DNA of 43,579 bases from assembly GCF_000090795.2 (NCBI RefSeq), contig NW_003546269.1:175560-219138 (forward strand), in the 5' to 3' direction. Shown piece after piece: positions 1-10,739 of this stretch. The notes beneath the pieces were generated by a model. It had not been told where the DNA came from, made no database searches, and saw only the letters and a program-made list of their open reading frames with translations. The DNA comes from Amphimedon queenslandica. Taxonomy: Eukaryota; Porifera; Demospongiae; Haplosclerida; Niphatidae. Every line of letters starts with the position of its first letter. The stretch's first letter is position 1. A program made the position numbers and the translations under genes.

Positions 1-306
1 AATTGATGAATGATAGGACAAAAGGGAGAGAGAGAGAGAGGGAGGGAGGGAGGTGCGAGCAAAAACTGTTTTAGCTTGCCAGCTATTCAAATCTCTCAAG
101 TTATGTTAGAATCCTGTTGTCATCTAGTCATTTAACTGTCAGATTATACTTAGAAATTATATGATTCCTGCTATGCTACAAATGTCCTTATTATGATCTG
201 TCATGCAAAGTCGAAATGCATATGTATACACACGTACTTTCTCTCTCCATCCCTTTCCTCTTCTTTCTTCTGTCTTTTGAATGGCTGCTGTCTTCCTCCC
301 CCTCCC

Positions 307-401
<95 letters not shown>

Positions 402-1034
402 CCCTTCTTAAAACTTTATGTATTACATGTAAAACAAATAAGTGTGTTTATTTTGATACACGAGTTGTCATCTCTTAGACATAATACATATGATATGGAC
501 ATGCATATTATACACTTGTTTGTGTGGCAACACTGAAACTCTCTTCATATTCCATTCTTCCTGGTTGGCCTGGACATGAAAAAGTTTACCTTTCTTTATA
601 TGCACACATACATACATACATACAAAACATTGTAACATATTTCATTCTTTCATTGCGGGCAATTGAGCTCACAAGATGTTTAGTAGTGCATTACGTGTCT
701 GCCACACAGGAGGGAAGAATACAATGTTTGTTCTTCCAGTAGAACATGTAGACCCTAAAACCACACAATCCACACTAGCATTGATCCCTTTTCTTCCCCA
801 AAGTTTGGTTAAACTAATTTGAAGCCACTGAGTTTGTGCCTCCCCTTCTCCCCTCCTCTTTCCCTCCCAACCAAACACAGGGAGCTTGGTCTCACCCTCT
901 TTTATAGATATGTATGTATAGCTCACAGCTGTTATTATTATTACCTCTCAAAAGAGAGTGTAATATTATACTTGAGAGTCTCTGATATAATGGTTTATAT
1001 ATTGACTATAATTCCCCTCCTCCCTTCCTAACAG
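1..1034. other. Intron or upstream sequence of the RERE-like gene with a long (CT)n tract
   Basis: No coding exon could be supported. The main structure is a (CT)n microsatellite at about 298-398; a short (GA)n/GGGA tract lies at 27-53. The segment ends with a pyrimidine-rich stretch and an AG acceptor at 1033-1034. It is most simply the intron before the first visible RERE exon. Confidence 0.6.
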
Positions 1035-1483
1035 ACAAGAAAGGATACAGTCACAGCTGAAGTGAAGTGGTTCTATAGGGTGTGTGAATTGCCAGAAGCA
1101 GTCTATTACCAGCTAATGGAGGACAGGAAATTAAGTGAGTACATTTTCAAACCAAAACCAGCTGCACTCACTAGATAATCTCCCACCAAAAACTTACCTA
1201 ATAATGATAATTCAAGCCTTTATGTGTATTTTGGTACACGGTCCTCTTAATGAAGCATATCCTGTTTTTATAATCTTCCCTCTAGAGAGATACACTCTGT
1301 TTTGTCTCTTTTTGATTAATGTTTTCATGACCCAGCCGGGTACACTATAGTGCCTTTATTATTTGAATGTGTGAATTGTGCTGGTGTGATTGTACAAAGT
1401 TGCAAAGATGTGTGCATTTGGCATTTTAACACTTTATCTCTTGTGGTATTTGCATGTGTTCACAGTTGCCAACTTCCTAACAC

Positions 1484-1514
<31 letters not shown>

Positions 1515-4500
1515 TTCTCTCTCTCTCTCTCTCTCTGTCTGTCTCTATCTCTGTCTCTATCTCTATCTCTGTCTCTGTCTCTGTCTCTCTGTCTCTCTTT
1601 CTCTCTCTGTCTCTCTTTCTCTCTCTTTCTCTCTCTTTCTCTCTCTGTCTCTCCCTCTCTCTCTCTTCCTTCTTCTCTTTCTCTGTCACAAAAATGTCAA
1701 CATAAGCATGCAACCAAAATTTGTCAAATAACCAGCCATGCACCACTAAGCAATGTAGTACCTGTACACATAGTCGCCATGTATTGTGATCTGGTATTAA
1801 TGTAATCCAGTTGTCATTAGACCCTAATCTCTTTATCTCTACAATAACTGATATACATTACCATTTGGATAGTCAACAGTCGCATATTATAACCAATGAA
1901 TATCCTTAGCATCATTGTACATAAAGACACATAGGCAGTGTCCCCTGCCACATGAATTTCTGGGAAAATTCATTAGACCCTGCAGTGCAGTTACATGCAT
2001 GGTACCAGTATAGTAAATTATTGTGTCTATGAGTCTATGTACATATTTACACATGTATGTGTACATGTGTGTGTATCATGTATACAGTGATTATAATTAG
2101 ATTTTTTGTTTGATTTGATTTTTCCCATTAGCCCATACTAAAGCCAGGCATAGCCCACACTACCAATGAGTATTAAGCATTATAATATATTTTATATCAT
2201 GTACACAACATGTGTGTGAATGTGTTTATGTATTATTGATCTATTCTCATTTATATTTGTATCTTTATTGTAGGTGAATATGCTGCTACTTTTGCGCTTA
2301 CTTCTATAAGAGACAGGGAACTTTTTGCTGCTTTTAATGTTGATACTCACCCAGCTCATTTATTTAGGTAACTCTCTCTCTCCCCCCTCTCTCTCCTCTC
2401 TCTCTCTCTCTCTCCTCTTGTTATTTGACATGGTGTTAATTGCATTCTTTATTTTCAACAACGGGACGTGTAAACAATTGACATGTTTCTTGATACTTGC
2501 ACGATACTAATAATCCTTTTAATAAATGCAGAGAGAGAGAGGGGAGAGAGAGAGAGAGTTGTGTGTGTGTGTGTTTGTGGAATGTTGATTATGTTATTTA
2601 AGTAAACAAAACACATTTAACAAACAATATCCTATTTATGAATACATATACAACCTTATCGTTTATCCTAAGCAACATATCCAATAGTGAACAAATGATC
2701 TCTTAATTTCTACACGCTCTGTTATCATGTGATGTAATATGTCCTATGATGTAATTTTGTGGACATTGAAGGTCCTACAATACAAATGTATATGAACATG
2801 TAAATGTACTGTATGAATTGCATTAGTATATGGTATAGCAGCTTGAGTAATTGTTGATAATATGAGAGATTTTATTCATAATTCACATATGTACCTTTTA
2901 TGAATATTTTTCTTTCTCCCCCTCTCTTCCTTTTGTCACTTTCTCTCCCCCTCTCTCTCTCCCTCCCTCTCCCCTCTCTCTCTTTTTCCCTCTCTCCCTT
3001 TTCCTCTTAAAGGGGTAAATGTGTTGTTGAAGAATTCTCTACCATAACTGACATGGCTTCATTTCTTCCATTGGAGAATCACTTCTTTTATCAACATGGC
3101 TACAAGCCTGAGTCAAGGTAAAGAAGCAAAGACATAACAGTGCTAATTTTATACAACAAACTGTAAACAAAGATAAGAGAGAGAGAGAGGAGGGGAGAGA
3201 GAGAGGGAGAGAGAGAAGGAGGGATAACAGCAGGTGTTATTATGTCCAGTGCTAGTTAGTGACTATGCTGCTTATTAACATGTTTCTATTGAAGAGAACT
3301 ACCTGTGAAAATTGTGCCAATTTGTACTATTACTTACTCTGTCTATAGCAAACAGTAGATTTTATTACATTATCCCTTGTATGTACACCACTATAACTCC
3401 ATCATAATCCCCCTTTTCCCTCCCTCCCCCCTTTTTCTCTTAATTCCTATTAGGAGAATGACAAAAATGGATGAGTTCTCATTTATTCCTTATAGCCAAC
3501 AAGTTAGTATATAAACAATGTAAACTCACACACACATTTGGAACTACATGTATAATAGCTCCTGGCCACACAGAACAGTCTATACACACAAGGACAAATT
3601 GCTTTCACTCCTCCTTATTTTTACACGTCTTCTGTTTCCCCTCTTTTTCACCCACACTCCTCTCTCTCTCTCTTTCCCTCTCTCTCTCTCTCTTTCAGGC
3701 TGAACTCCCTGATTATAAACCATTCAGTGACAGTGAGGAGAAGGAGGACAGCAATAAGCAAGATGGAGAACACAAAGAAACAAAGAAACTGGACAGATAT
3801 AGCGTTAGTGATCAAACATCTCCTCCTTCTGAAACACTAGTAAGTGACTGTTCAGAGAGAAAGAGCTAGGGTATAGAAGTGGCATAAGTGACGTGTGTGT
3901 TTAGTGAAAGGACACTAATATAATGAATTGTTTATTTTACATCTATCAATGTGGTCAGTGTGGCCGGTTATGAATACAAACTCGGCCCACCTTTTATCTA
4001 CAATGTACATGTACATGTACTTTTATTTTTAAAATCTCTTTCTAGATACACGCCACATGTACACCTCCTTTAGCATGATCACTGTCTTATTAGTCAGCTT
4101 GTAAAGTCTGGGAGAGAAATATAATAATGGCCACGCTTGCCGCGTTCAATCCATTTACACTCAATGCTTCTGATATGGTACACATTAGTCCCTTTTCTTA
4201 CAAAAAGCAGCCGCTCCAGTCTCTTTCATTGCAGCTGTACATACTAGTGTACATACTGTTGTGCTTATGGCTTTTGAATGCTTGAATGAGAGTAGATAAT
4301 GGGCCTGTTGATTAGAAATACCCAAATAAATGGGTATGCACACAGAACCGCATAATGTACATACTTACATACTTGTTTGGCTAATTGAGAGTGTAATTAT
4401 TATTTTAATGAATATCAGTGATTTATCAGAGTGATTTGTGCATTATGAATGTGTTTTTGTTCTGTTTGATTGGTTGATACTGCCAGGAGTAGCAGCTGTG

Positions 4501-6135
4501 TTAGTGTTTTGGGTATACATAGTTTGTTTTTCACTTTGTTAGTTTATGTTTAAATAAGCACATCTCTCTCCCTCACTCTCTCTCTCTCTCACTCTCTCTC
4601 TCTCTCACTCTCTCTCCCCCCTCTCACTCTCTCTCCCCCCTCTCTCTCCCCTCCCCCCTCTCTAGATTTGGAAGACAAATATTGATGATGATAATTTACT
4701 CATGTACCTAAGGGCAGCAAGGTATACATTTGAATTTAAGATTTTCACACCCTCCCCTTCCTTTATCACTCGATCTCTCTATACAGGAGTGTAGCATTAC
4801 ATGCTGGAGTGTGTATGCAAGGACTAGTAAGAGATGGATACATGGTAATTATAGCCCTCATACAATCATGGCATTTAAATATGTCTTTACAGGCCGCTTC
4901 TTCTGATGAGACTACTCAGCGAGCTTTTGATGTGGTAAGTTAAAAATTGAAATACTTTGAGGATGATCACTCATCATTATAGCTATAGACAAAGTATCAT
5001 ATTTCTGTCATATTTAAACACACACACTTTGCCTATTATTTACATGTACATGTATGTGTACATATACTTCTGAAGAACTTAATTATCCTTTATTATCTCT
5101 CTCTCTCTCTCTTCCCTCTCTCTCTCTCTCTCTCCCTCTCCCTCCCTTTAGCTTCATAGTAATGATTATGATACTGAGAAAGCACTCCTGGCAATAATCA
5201 AGAAGCCAAATGTAGGGAAGCTCCACAGAAAGAAAAACTGGAGCAAAGAACACTCTGTAATCAAAATGCCTTCACTTAATGTACCTTATGATTAATCTTT
5301 CTTCTTTTCCTCTTTCCCTCCAGCTCCTTTTTGCCAAAGGGATGAGACAGTTTGGTAAAAACTTCAGAAAGATAAAGAATGAGTTATTGCCAAATAAAGA
5401 AATAGTGAGTACAAACAAACTTTGAAAAGATAGAGACACCAACCAACCAACCAACCAACCACACTCACACACACTCAACTGATTCCCTGTACATGTACAT
5501 GTACACACTCATACATGTACATGTACATGTAGCTGTCATTAATGAATGAACATACATGTACATCTACATGTATTTAGTGAATACAGTTCTCTCTACTACA
5601 CCTCCATTAACCTAGTCTACCAATTACATTCCTTACTGTATAAAATAACCTCCACATAAAGGACACCTCTGTATAACAGAGACACTTCCTTGACCCCAAA
5701 GTGTCCATTATATAGAGGCTACACTGTACTTCTTTTATTCTAATTCATTATTATTATTGCTATTATTATTATTATTATTATTACTATTATTTATTTATTT
5801 ATTTATATAATTGTTATAATGATAACGCTGGCAGTCTATAGACTGTGTAAATATTTCAATTATTACTATAATCTAATTAAACTCTTGATCTCCATACACA
5901 CATTGTGACTTAACTCATTCTTTGATCGTACCTTTTATCTCTCTGTCTCTCCTTCTCTCTCTTCACAGACTGAATTAATTGAATATTATTACTACTGGAA
6001 GAAGACCACAGCTGGTCTGTCCTCTCGCAACACAAGGAAGCAGAGGAAGCAGTTTCATATTAGGATGAGCAGGGCCATGATGAAGCCTGAGGACAAGTCA
6101 CCAGAACCAGAAAAGGAATTCAGTAAGAGAGAGAG

Positions 6136-6175
<40 letters not shown>

Positions 6176-6664
6176 TGAAGGAAATTAAGGAACAAATCAT
6201 TGAGAGATAGGGAAGGAGAGTTCTAAGAAATGTGAGAACTAAGTTTATCATACACCAGTCAGTTATATTATATGTGGTGGCTTTGATCTTGTAGCATAAC
6301 ACTGTAGTCAAGGAAGGAGAGCTGTTATACTCTGGGCTACATCTTGCTTATAAGATCAAAGCAACCACAGATTCACTGCCACTCTGTAGAATATTGCCTG
6401 CAAGCTAGGCTGTATGGTGGTGGTATATTACTATAGGGTTTTTAAATGTGACAATTTAAAGTATTTTAATTTGCATTTCCTTGTTCTCTTTCTCTCCTCC
6501 AGTTGATGTCAGTTCTGGTGAAGAAGATGAAATGATCGATGATGAGGGAGAGAAATGCTTCGTGTGAGTTCTAATAATAATAATTATTATTAGTATAATT
6601 TATTTTCTTTCTTTTTTTCTCGACAGTTATCATGCTTGCAGACATTGCTATAGCACTGGTAAGA

Positions 6665-6700
<36 letters not shown>

Positions 6701-6907
6701 TAATAATAATGTGTGTGTGTGATCTACGTTGTACATGTATGTGTTGGTACACATATTTTGTGTTTTGAGTTGATTGTATTAGAATTGCGAGTGCCAACAT
6801 TATTGATGCTACTAACTTGGTTTGTTTTGATAAACATGTTCACTAATATCTTGTACATGTACATATCATAGCATATACCTGCATGTAACTCCTGCCACAT
6901 TCTCCTT

Positions 6908-6963
<56 letters not shown>

Positions 6964-9900
6964 CCCCCCTCTCTCTCATTTCAGAGTCGAGCAGCTGGCA
7001 CCACAGTGGTTCAAACAAGACGATACTCTGCAATGATTGTAGACTATATTTTAGAAAGTACAGCTGCATGAGGCCTTTGACAGGTTAGCAATGTATAAAA
7101 TACATATACATGCTACATGTACATCTATAAAACCATGTAAACTATGACTGTTATACCTATTACTATATGTAGTACAAGTACATGTACTTATAGTTTAATA
7201 TTAATTTCCTCTTTATATTTCTCTCTTCTTTCTCTCTCACTTCAGTTAAACGTGAGCCGCCTGCCTTCATGTTTAAAGACTACCACGTGGTAAGAGAATT
7301 TGAAATCTCAAACAGGAAGCAATTTAGCCCCCCCCCCTCTCTCTCTTTCTCTACAGGCTCTTGCTGAAGAGAGTAGGAGGAAGACTAGGAACAGCAACAA
7401 TGTGCGTCTCCCTCACGCTGGCCTGAGGAACGGGAAAATATTCAGCAAGTCAGACTCTGATGAAGATGAAGAAGGTATGAATAAAATAAAATAAAATAAA
7501 TAGAAATAAATGGAAGACAATTAGTACATGTACTAGGGCCAAGAGTTGTGCTTCATTCCTAAAGCTCCTAAATTTCTAAATTGTCTTTTAAAAAAATAAT
7601 AATAATAACCTACGTTTTTTATGCATATTCATGTACATGTAAATGCTATTTCTAAGCATTTATGTGTGTAATTTTTATTTATACATTTAGTTCATGTAAG
7701 GCGTGTGTGTGTGTGTGTAGTGTCTATAATATTAAATTAATTAAATGTTTGACAACAAATTATAGTATTTAAACATGTTCCTCACATGGAAATGGAATGT
7801 AAACAAGACTCTGCAATGAATAATAAAACTATGTGCTATTGCACTCCTGGAAATATTGGTGGGAATTAAATTTTGGTGATTTTGCAATTGGTGAAGTTTA
7901 TATTAGTGAATTAGCAGATGTGTCATTTAGGATGCAAACTAAATGGCAGGTTTTATATTTGCTTATATTGCAATCGTTGATCGTCCGATATTAATTCCCT
8001 GTCAATATTTTTGTAATGATAAAATTACAGATAATGATGATGGTTTTTCTAGGTTCTGAAACGAGTGAATTCAGCAGTACTGAGAGTTTCGAAGTCCCAA
8101 TAAGCACTAAAAAGAGGAACAGGGAACTACAGCAGAGGCGATCACTAATGGACTTACTTGACAACGATAACAAGACAGCTGCTAATATATCAGGAGGCAT
8201 GGCAGGGGGAGGAGCCAGCGAGGGAGAAGCATCCGCTAGCTCCGAACCGTCTGAGAAAAAAATCAAAGAGGAAAAAGATCAACAGAGAGAAGTACGTAAA
8301 ATAACAGTAATTATTATAATATTAATAATAATTACATTTAGCAAGAAAATTTGGCGAATCTTTGTATATTTTTGACTTATACATTTTTTCTTTCCCTCAT
8401 TTTTAAAGGGAGCGGCCAGCGATGAAGACGGAGGCGGTAGCGGCCCAAGTACTAGTTATGCAAGAGACGATGACGAGTTTGAGGAAGGAGTAATGGAGGA
8501 AGAAGATGATAATGGAAGGAAGTCGCTGGAGGAGCAGCAGTCCAGCTCACAGAGCCCGGAAAGCAGTGGAGAAGAGAGAACTGGGTAAGAGGGCGTTCGC
8601 TCATTAATAATTCACGACCTCAATAATTAATTAAAATTAATTAATTAATTGAAATTAATTAACTTTAATTAGTATAAGTATTGAACTATTACATAATTGA
8701 ATTTTAAAATATTTATTATTGTTGTAGGCCGTTGTCTGCTACTACTCCGAAGAGCTCGGTTCCATTTTCTAAAGCGTTTCAGACTCTTACCCATACTCCC
8801 ATACCTCAGAATCCCATACCACAGTCCTTCATGAGAGTCAGCAAGGATACGGAATCATCTTGCGCTAGAACAGATCTTGTGTATGTTCACCCGTCGCCAG
8901 AAGAAAGGAAAGCACTCGCACAGCCACAAAAGGTATTTAATTAGTTTTAATAATGAATTCATTTTATAGCATGTGCCGTTATACTAGTACCTGTACTGGG
9001 GTACATGGTCTCAGGCGAAATTTCACCGAAAATGAAAAGGAGAGAATTCTCCATTTTTATTACATTTTCTGATGCATATACATGTTCTTATGTTATGTAG
9101 AAAGTTTGAGCTGATTCCAATCAAAATTGGATTTTTTACGAATTATTTTTAAAGTTGCTTCACTCACATTTTCATCATATTCTCTCTATTTAGGCTATTC
9201 CACATCACATTCCTCATCTCTCCTTTGGACAGCCAGAACTCCCCCCCAGCAACCCCATCCCACCTGCACCTCAACTTCAAACACAGACCACTTCCACCAA
9301 GCAACAAGTCCCCACCATCACGACATACGACCCACACCTTCCAAGTGGCCCGGGACACTTTATCGGCTTTCCCATGCCTCCAGCTTTGACCCCCACAATC
9401 CCCCCCGGGGCCGACCCGGCTTCTATCGTTGCCATGGCACGTCAGTTTCCCCCCCACATGGCGAGAGAGGATATATTCATATGGCAGCAGCAGCAGCAAC
9501 AGCAACAGGCGCTAGCAATGGCAATGCAGAAGCAGCTGGAGACTGGAGCCGCACAGCATGTTGCCTTTCAGCCTGGAGCAGGTGGACCTCATATTTTACA
9601 ATCTGCCACAGAGCACGGCAACCAGCAACAGCAAGGAATGATATTTCAATTCCCGACCCCCGAGGAAATGACACGCCTCCAACGGAGCGGCCACACCCTC
9701 CACTCGCTCCCCGAGGGAGTCATAGCCGCCCATCCACACCATCCTTTTCATCCTATCGTCGCCACGCCTACCATCGTCATGGATACCGGTGCCCATCACC
9801 ACGACGACGGGCCTTCTTCCTCGTCCTCCCATCACCATCAGCCAGGAGCCCATCACCACCCACATCAGCCATTGTCTCTCTCTCTCCTACCCAATAACAT

Positions 9901-10312
9901 GGTCGCCGCCAACTTGGAAGCTCTCCAACAACAGCAGCAGCAGCAGTTGTTATTACAACAGCAGCAAAACCCACAGGTTGCTCTCATTAGCCAGGAACAC
10001 TTTCAAGATCTTCAGAGGCGATACCTCCTTTACATGCAAGAATACCAGAAAAACCCAAGCATTATCAACAACCCCAACTTTCAGAATGTTGTCTCACAGT
10101 ACCAGCAATTGGAGCAGTATATATTACTCCAGCAGCAGCAGCAACAGCAGCAGCAGCAAGAGTTGCTCCTGCAGCAAGAGCTTCTTAAGCACCAGCAGCA
10201 GCAACAGCAGAAATATGCTCATCAGTCTTCATCGGGTTCTTCCACATCGTCTTCAGCTGCAGCAAGGCCTGGTGTCATCATGAATCTACATACGACTGGA
10301 AATAGAAGTTAA
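1035..10312 (+). CDS. RERE: Atrophin/RERE-type transcriptional co-repressor, 3' part (20 exons, 5' end outside window)
   Basis: Nuclear co-repressor that joins histone deacetylase complexes to transcription factors. Exons: 1035-1134, 2274-2367, 3013-3117, 3454-3502, 3699-3839, 4666-4721, 4787-4844, 4893-4934, 5152-5256, 5324-5404, 5969-6122, 6503-6563, 6627-6658, 6985-7083, 7246-7289, 7357-7474, 8053-8291, 8409-8584, 8728-8932, 9194-10312. Phases chain without a break to give 1025 residues here. Visible in order: the end of a BAH domain (EVKWFYRVCELPEAVYYQL, then RGKCVVEEF), ELM2 (about 117-250, LLMYLRAARS), SANT (about 243-291, KGMRQFGKNFRKIKNELLPN then YYYYWKKT), a GATA finger (C-X2-C-X18-C-X2-C, CRHC...CNDC, about 353-378), the PPAFMFK motif, acidic/Ser-rich linkers, and a Pro/His/Gln-rich tail in the last exon. 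Domain order and spacing match vertebrate RERE. The start codon and N-terminal BAH part must lie upstream; I found no convincing exon in 1-1034. MTA/MIER proteins are the main alternative, but the BAH wording and the tail favour RERE. Confidence 0.93.
1480..1690 (+). repeat. Degenerate (CT)n microsatellite in a RERE intron
   Basis: About 210 bases of CTCTCTGT/CTCTCTTT/CTATCT variants of a CT dinucleotide repeat within intron 1135-2273. The rest of that intron shows only AT-rich and TGTACA-type simple sequence and no exon. Confidence 0.9.
3840..4665 (+). other. RERE intron with 3' pyrimidine microsatellite
   Basis: Intron between the exon ending ...PSETL and the exon starting IWKTN. It ends in a ~100-base CT-rich tract at 4562-4663 directly before the acceptor AG. 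A TGTACATGTACATG run lies near 4004-4018. No other structure was seen. Confidence 0.7.
5405..5968 (+). other. RERE intron with simple repeats
   Basis: Intron inside the SANT coding region. It holds (CCAA)n at about 5440-5460, ACATGT-hexamer runs at about 5490-5575 and (TTA)n at about 5746-5790. No exon or RNA gene is apparent. Confidence 0.7.
6665..6708 (+). repeat. (AAT)n microsatellite
   Basis: Trinucleotide repeat directly after the short GATA-finger exon (6627-6658), within intron 6659-6984. The same intron ends in a (CT)n tract at about 6910-6982. Confidence 0.85.
7475..8052 (+). other. RERE intron, AT-rich
   Basis: Intron between the exon ending SDSDEDEEG and the exon starting SETSEFSS. 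It contains short AAATA and GTGTGT runs only; no gene or ordered repeat was seen. Confidence 0.6.
8990..9192 (+). repeat. Solo unit of the ~177-bp satellite family in the last RERE intron
   Basis: Diverged monomer: CCTGTACTGGGGTACATGG, then GAGAGAATTCTCCATTTTTA, an ATTACATTTTCTGAT block, GTAGAAAGTTTGAGCTGATT and TTTTTAAAGTTGCTT. It shares block order with the arrays at 11455-13160 (reverse complement) and 39640-41275, and fills almost the whole intron 8933-9193. It is in the same orientation relative to transcription as those arrays. Confidence 0.85.
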
Positions 10313-10458
10313 GAATTTATGAAAAAAAAATAATAAAGTTAATAAATTTTAAAAATAAGCACACACTTCATCCATGCCTTAAAGCAAATACAAAGTGTAT
10401 TGACTCCATCATGTATTTTTTTGCTTGATATGTACTGTATGTTTGTTGTACATAGATC

Positions 10459-10495
<37 letters not shown>

Positions 10496-10739
10496 GTTGT
10501 TGAAATTTTCAATTCCCTCTCCTTCTCAGTATTATAATTATTTTTAGGCTTTATCCTGCCTTTAAAAGTTATTATTATTATTATTAAAATTATCATAAAA
10601 ACTTCATGCATATTATTATTATAAATATAATTGTGTATAACAATTTTAGTCACATTCTTTTTTTTCTTTTTTTTCAAAATCACACATTGAAATTATTAAA
10701 GTCTTTTAAAAACATTAATAATTATTAGTACTTGAAAAA
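10313..10739. other. Convergent 3' ends of RERE and GPR157-like genes
   Basis: A poly(A) signal AATAAA at 10332-10337 follows the RERE stop by about 20 bases. A (TTA)n microsatellite occupies about 10461-10497. The rest is AT-rich and should hold the 3' end of the minus-strand receptor gene. Confidence 0.6.

Noticed and set aside
193-478. Overlapping open frames coding Ser-Leu repeats
   Set aside because: They are translations of a (CT)n microsatellite; no splice or family support.
1350-1805. 151-codon frame with Ser/Leu/Cys repeats and its antisense Arg/Glu partner
   Set aside because: Produced by degenerate CT repeat within a RERE intron; the RE-like antisense product is only (GA)n translated.
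9164-9865. Antisense open frames over the RERE last exon
   Set aside because: GC-rich shadows of a Pro/Gln/His-rich coding exon with no recognisable domain.
9127-9897. 256-codon frame overlapping the last RERE exon
   Set aside because: Alternative frame of a GC-rich Pro/His/Gln-coding exon; the RERE frame continues the spliced domain chain and ends in a normal stop.
10461-10497. Possible CRISPR or structured RNA near the (TTA)n run
   Set aside because: Simple trinucleotide microsatellite in a 3' intergenic region of an animal genome; no spacers or stable fold.
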